8,810 nucleotides of DNA, taken from the NCBI GenBank assembly GCA_015492115.1, contig WGFS01000017.1, positions 1 through 8,810 on the forward strand. Reading direction: 5' to 3'. How positions within the stretch are numbered: the first letter of the stretch is position 1; every line of letters begins with the position of its first letter. Made by a program: the position numbers and the translations under genes. Under the pieces are notes generated by a model. That model was not told where the DNA came from. It was given only the letters and a program-made list of their open reading frames with translations, and did no database searches. The DNA comes from Aquificaceae bacterium. GTDB lineage: Bacteria; Aquificota; Aquificia; Aquificales; Aquificaceae. This document shows, piece by piece, positions 5,760 to 8,810 of the stretch.

Positions 5760-8093
5760 GTGATACGACCCGTTCTATATATCCTGCCAGCGCTTCTCTG
5801 GATAGGTCTGACCTTCTCCCAGGTTGTAAGCAAGATAGAGATAAAAGGGAACAGGTACGTTCCGGAAGACCTGATAAAGGAGATCCTCATAACCAAGGAG
5901 GGGAGCGAGTTCTCCATAGAAAAGGTCAGGAAGGATATAAGGAGGCTGTTCAGAACGGGTTTTTTTAAGAGAATTGAGGTTCACAGGTTTGATGAAGACG
6001 GTAAGGTCAGGCTCGTTTACGTGGTTGAGGATCTCCCCGTGATATACAAGATTGAGTTTGAGGGGAACAAAGCCCTTGACGATGACGACCTCGCTGAAAA
6101 GCTCGGTATTGAAACAGAGGTGGGTAAGATCAACGTTGATGAACTCATAACAGGCTACACATCAAGCCCAGCGATAGAGGCACGGCTTGAAATACAGAGG
6201 AAGATAAAGCTGGGGAGAGTTCTGTCTGAGAAGGATATAAAGTTTTTGATGGACAGGATAAAGGAGATATACAGAGAGGAGGGCTACCCGGACGTTGAGG
6301 TGAGCTACGAGATAGTTCCCAAGAAGGGTGCGTCCAAGCTCGTCTTTCACATAAAGGAAAAGGAGCAGAAGTACGTTGTGGACATAGTCTTCAAGGGCAA
6401 CAAAACCTTCTCCGATGGAGACCTGAAGGATCTCATGCGGACGAAGGACAGAAACATACTTATCTTCAGGTTCAAGCCCCCCTTCAGCGAGGAAGTCCTT
6501 GAAGAAGATATAGAGAGGATAAGGGAGTTTTACAAGAGCGAGGGCTTCCTTGAAGTTAAGGTGGACTACAAGGTTGAGAAAAAGGATGGAAGACACGACA
6601 TATACATATTCATTGATGAAGGTCCCAGGTACAGGCTGAGGGAGCTGAGGATAGAGGGAAATACCCTCTACGCTTACTCGGAGCTCGTTGGGAACATACT
6701 TAAGAAGAACAAGAGGAAGGGAGGCTTTTACCGCGAAGCGGTCATTGAGAAGCTGAAGAAGAACATAAAAGACCTCTACGCTGAGATAGGGTTCGCCAAC
6801 GTCCTCATAGAGGAGGAGAAAGACATAGACGCCGAAAAGAAGGAGGTAGGAATAACCCTCAAGCTACATGAGGGTAAGCCCGTTTACATAAGGAAGGTAA
6901 AGGTAAAGGGTAACTACGAGACGAGGGACTACGTCATAAGGAGGGAGCTCAGGGTTCAGGAGCAGGAGCTCGCCATAAGGAAGGGGATAAAGAGGTCAAG
7001 GAGCAGGATACTGAACCTCGGCTACTACGAGGACGTTCAGATACAGCCTTTCCCGGCGGGGGACAACAGGTGGGACCTTCTGGTAAACGTGAGGGAGCGC
7101 TTCACGGGTCAGTTCTCTGTAGGTCTTTCTTACAACGAAGTTACGAAGCTTTCAGCCTTTATCTCCCTCAAGAAGGGTAACTTCATGGGAACGGGCGACA
7201 TCCTGGGTCTCTCCGTCAGCTACGGTTCCCAGTACAGGGACAACTCCATATCCTACACGGACAAGTGGTTCATGAACAAGCCTGTTGACCTCACCTGGTC
7301 ACTCTTTGACAGGAGGATAGAGTACACAACCTACACGGTGGAGAGACAGGGGATCAGTTCAACCTTCTCAAAGGAGTTCTGGGAGTACTGGCGGTGGGCT
7401 ATAGGGCTGAGCTTCCAGAGGATAAAGTACTCCAACATTGACCCGAACGCGTCCAGCCTGATAAAGGAGCAGGAGGGAAGAAGAGAATCAAGGAAGCTGA
7501 CCCTCTCCCTCTCAAGGGACACGAGGGACTACTTCCTCTTCCCAACGGAGGGATCCTACGCAAGTCTGAGCTACTCTGTCGCACTCCCCGTTCTGGGAGG
7601 GACGGAGAAGTTTCACAGGGTTGTCCTGACCGGTTCAAAGTTTTTCAAGGACACCTACTTTGACTCAGGATTTGTCCTGTCCACGAAGGCTACGGTCGGT
7701 TTTGTTGAACCCTACGGAGGTGAGGAAGTTCCTCTTGATGAGAGGTTCTTCGTGGGAGGTGACTTCACGATAAGGGGTTATGAGTACGGTATGGCTGGAG
7801 TGGTTGACCAGAACAACGACCCCATAGGCTCAACCAAGGAGCTCATACTGAACTTTGAGCTAAACTACAAACTTCACAGGATGCTTTACGCTGGCATCTT
7901 TTACGATACGGGTCTTGGAGCAAACAGCTGGGGAGACTTTGACCCAAAGAACTGGAGGGGCGGATACGGTGTAGGTATAAGGTTCATAACACCGATGGCT
8001 CCCATAAGGTTGGACTGGGCGTGGAAGACAAAGAAGGTTCCGGGAGACACCTCAAAATCAAGGATACACTTCGTTATAGGGGGGTTCTTCTGA
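5760..8093 (+). CDS. bamA: outer-membrane protein assembly factor BamA (Omp85)
   Basis: Core of the BAM machine, which folds and inserts beta-barrel proteins into the outer membrane; 777 aa, close to the roughly 800 of other BamA. A signal peptide is visible (residues 1-20: IRP, then hydrophobic VLYILPALLWIGLTFS). Five POTRA repeats follow at about 23-92, 94-200, 203-287, 289-372 and 375-446, each with an IxGN-type start (IKGNRY, FEGNKA, FKGNKT, IEGNTL, VKGNYE). The 16-strand barrel covers about 447-777, with the conserved lid-loop motif IRGY (671-674, Arg672) and a C-terminal beta-signal ending in FVIGGFF. POTRA2 is about 35 residues longer than in E. coli (around 118-155). GTG 5760 is chosen because it gives a complete signal peptide; no Shine-Dalgarno site precedes it, but an extended -10 does. 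It shows the cell is diderm. Confidence 0.94.
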   Translation: MIRPVLYILPALLWIGLTFSQVVSKIEIKGNRYVPEDLIKEILITKEGSEFSIEKVRKDIRRLFRTGFFKRIEVHRFDEDGKVRLVYVVEDLPVIYKIEFEGNKALDDDDLAEKLGIETEVGKINVDELITGYTSSPAIEARLEIQRKIKLGRVLSEKDIKFLMDRIKEIYREEGYPDVEVSYEIVPKKGASKLVFHIKEKEQKYVVDIVFKGNKTFSDGDLKDLMRTKDRNILIFRFKPPFSEEVLEEDIERIREFYKSEGFLEVKVDYKVEKKDGRHDIYIFIDEGPRYRLRELRIEGNTLYAYSELVGNILKKNKRKGGFYREAVIEKLKKNIKDLYAEIGFANVLIEEEKDIDAEKKEVGITLKLHEGKPVYIRKVKVKGNYETRDYVIRRELRVQEQELAIRKGIKRSRSRILNLGYYEDVQIQPFPAGDNRWDLLVNVRERFTGQFSVGLSYNEVTKLSAFISLKKGNFMGTGDILGLSVSYGSQYRDNSISYTDKWFMNKPVDLTWSLFDRRIEYTTYTVERQGISSTFSKEFWEYWRWAIGLSFQRIKYSNIDPNASSLIKEQEGRRESRKLTLSLSRDTRDYFLFPTEGSYASLSYSVALPVLGGTEKFHRVVLTGSKFFKDTYFDSGFVLSTKATVGFVEPYGGEEVPLDERFFVGGDFTIRGYEYGMAGVVDQNNDPIGSTKELILNFELNYKLHRMLYAGIFYDTGLGANSWGDFDPKNWRGGYGVGIRFITPMAPIRLDWAWKTKKVPGDTSKSRIHFVIGGFF

Positions 8094-8094
8094 G

Positions 8095-8100
8095 TATATT
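8095..8100 (+). promoter_or_regulatory. possible -10 box for thiD
   Basis: TATATT lies 6 nt before ATG 8107, immediately after the bamA stop (8091-8093). TATTAT at 8097-8102 is an overlapping alternative. There is no clear -35 and no Shine-Dalgarno site. By the pattern of the two stronger cases in this window it may drive a leaderless thiD message. In so short an AT-rich gap it may also be chance, with thiD read through from bamA. Confidence 0.3.
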
Positions 8101-8106
8101 ATTCCC

Positions 8107-8810
8107 ATGGACACCCTGCCGAGAGCTCTAACGATCGCTGGCTCCGACCCGAGCGGTGGTGCGGGTGTGCAGGCTGACCTCAAGACCTTCACAGCCCTCG
8201 GAGTTTACGGGATGAGCGCCATAACTTCCATAACCGTTCAGAACACCGCAGGTGTCCTTTACACCAAAGAGCTCCCCGGAGAACTCGTTTACGACCAGAT
8301 AAAGGCCGTGGTGACAGACATAGGAGTTGATTCCGCCAAAACGGGAATGCTTGGAAACAGCGATATAGTTCTGAACGTTGCAAAGGCGGTGAGAGATTTC
8401 AAAATAGACAGGCTGGTCGTGGATACAGTTATAAGCTCCAAGGGAGGTTACGAGCTTCTCAGGGAGGACAGCGTTCAGGTCCTTGTGAAGGAGCTCTTTC
8501 CTCTTGCCCTCCTTATAACTCCCAACATCCCCGAGGCTGAGCTCCTCTGCGGTGAGAGGATAGAGAAACTGAGGGACATTGAGCTCTGCGCAAGAAAGCT
8601 CCTTGAAAGCGGTCCCAGGGCTGTCCTCATAAAGGGTGGGCACATGAAGGGAAGTAAAGCCATAGACGTTCTCTACACCGGAGGGGATGAGTTTCACTAC
8701 TTCGTTGGAGACATGGTAAAAACCAAGAACACCCACGGGACGGGCTGTACCCTCTCCTCAGCCATAACAGCATTCCTTGCCAAAGGACTTGAGTTTCATG
8801 AAGCTATAAA
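8107..8810 (+). CDS. thiD: hydroxymethylpyrimidine / hydroxymethylpyrimidine-phosphate kinase ThiD, 3' end outside the window
   Basis: Ribokinase-fold cytosolic kinase that phosphorylates HMP and then HMP-P to the pyrophosphate used for thiamine synthesis. 234 complete codons are present of the usual roughly 260. Visible family marks: AGSDPSGGAGVQADLKTF near residues 11-28 (glycine-rich substrate region), SITVQNT with the HMP-contacting Gln, KTGML, TPNIPEAELL, IKGGH, and the anion-hole motif HGTGC (210-214) with the reactive Cys214. One oddity: the usual DPVM(V) stretch reads DTVISS, Pro to Thr. ATG 8107 gives the standard short N-terminus (MDTLPRALTIAGSD). It lies 13 bp after bamA on the same strand; there is no Shine-Dalgarno site. 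Confidence 0.93.
   Translation, partial: MDTLPRALTIAGSDPSGGAGVQADLKTFTALGVYGMSAITSITVQNTAGVLYTKELPGELVYDQIKAVVTDIGVDSAKTGMLGNSDIVLNVAKAVRDFKIDRLVVDTVISSKGGYELLREDSVQVLVKELFPLALLITPNIPEAELLCGERIEKLRDIELCARKLLESGPRAVLIKGGHMKGSKAIDVLYTGGDEFHYFVGDMVKTKNTHGTGCTLSSAITAFLAKGLEFHEAI

Noticed and set aside
8128..8736. Long minus-strand frame over thiD, and other antisense frames over clpC and bamA
   Set aside because: They are shadows of well-conserved plus-strand genes; their products match no family and lack start signals.

Overview
The window looks like chromosome of a thermophilic, diderm bacterium, most likely of the Aquificales (Aquificaceae-like). This is inferred from heavy use of AGG/AGA for arginine and ATA for isoleucine, Lys/Glu-rich proteins, a GTG-started BamA, and tightly packed housekeeping genes. 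There is no insertion sequence, integrase, CRISPR array or tRNA. Placement below order level is not possible from sequence alone.

Layout. Positions 1-438 hold no credible protein gene but are densely foldable: a 20-bp hairpin at 23-72, several GC-rich helices in the middle, a clean stem-loop at 300-323, an H-type pseudoknot at 327-393 and a terminator-like hairpin at 400-417. This looks like a structured non-coding RNA, perhaps cut by the window edge, and I could not match it to a family. Next comes coaBC (439-1608, +), the bifunctional phosphopantothenoylcysteine synthetase/decarboxylase of coenzyme A synthesis. It lacks an obvious ATG/GTG/TTG start. It converges on and overlaps by 14 bp a two-gene minus-strand operon: a short-chain dehydrogenase/reductase (1595-2281) translationally coupled (ATGA) to a protein of two tandem, motif-degenerate HepT/DUF86-like domains (2278-3159).

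A 120-bp divergent intergenic region (3160-3279) separates the HepT-like gene from clpC. It carries good promoter candidates in both directions and an unusual cluster of GTCA dyads. To the right, all on the + strand, are clpC (3280-5721; Clp/Hsp100 AAA+ unfoldase for ClpP), bamA (5760-8093; outer-membrane beta-barrel insertase) and the 5' part of thiD (8107 to the window end; hydroxymethylpyrimidine(-phosphate) kinase of thiamine synthesis).

A shared theme is translation initiation. The HepT-like gene, bamA and probably thiD have a -10-like box only 6-9 nt before the start codon and no Shine-Dalgarno site, which suggests leaderless mRNAs. clpC and the SDR gene have ordinary Shine-Dalgarno sites. 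Protein quality control (ClpC) and envelope assembly (BamA) sit together, but no new defence or mobile system is visible. The most promising unknowns are the RNA at the left end and the tandem HepT-like protein.
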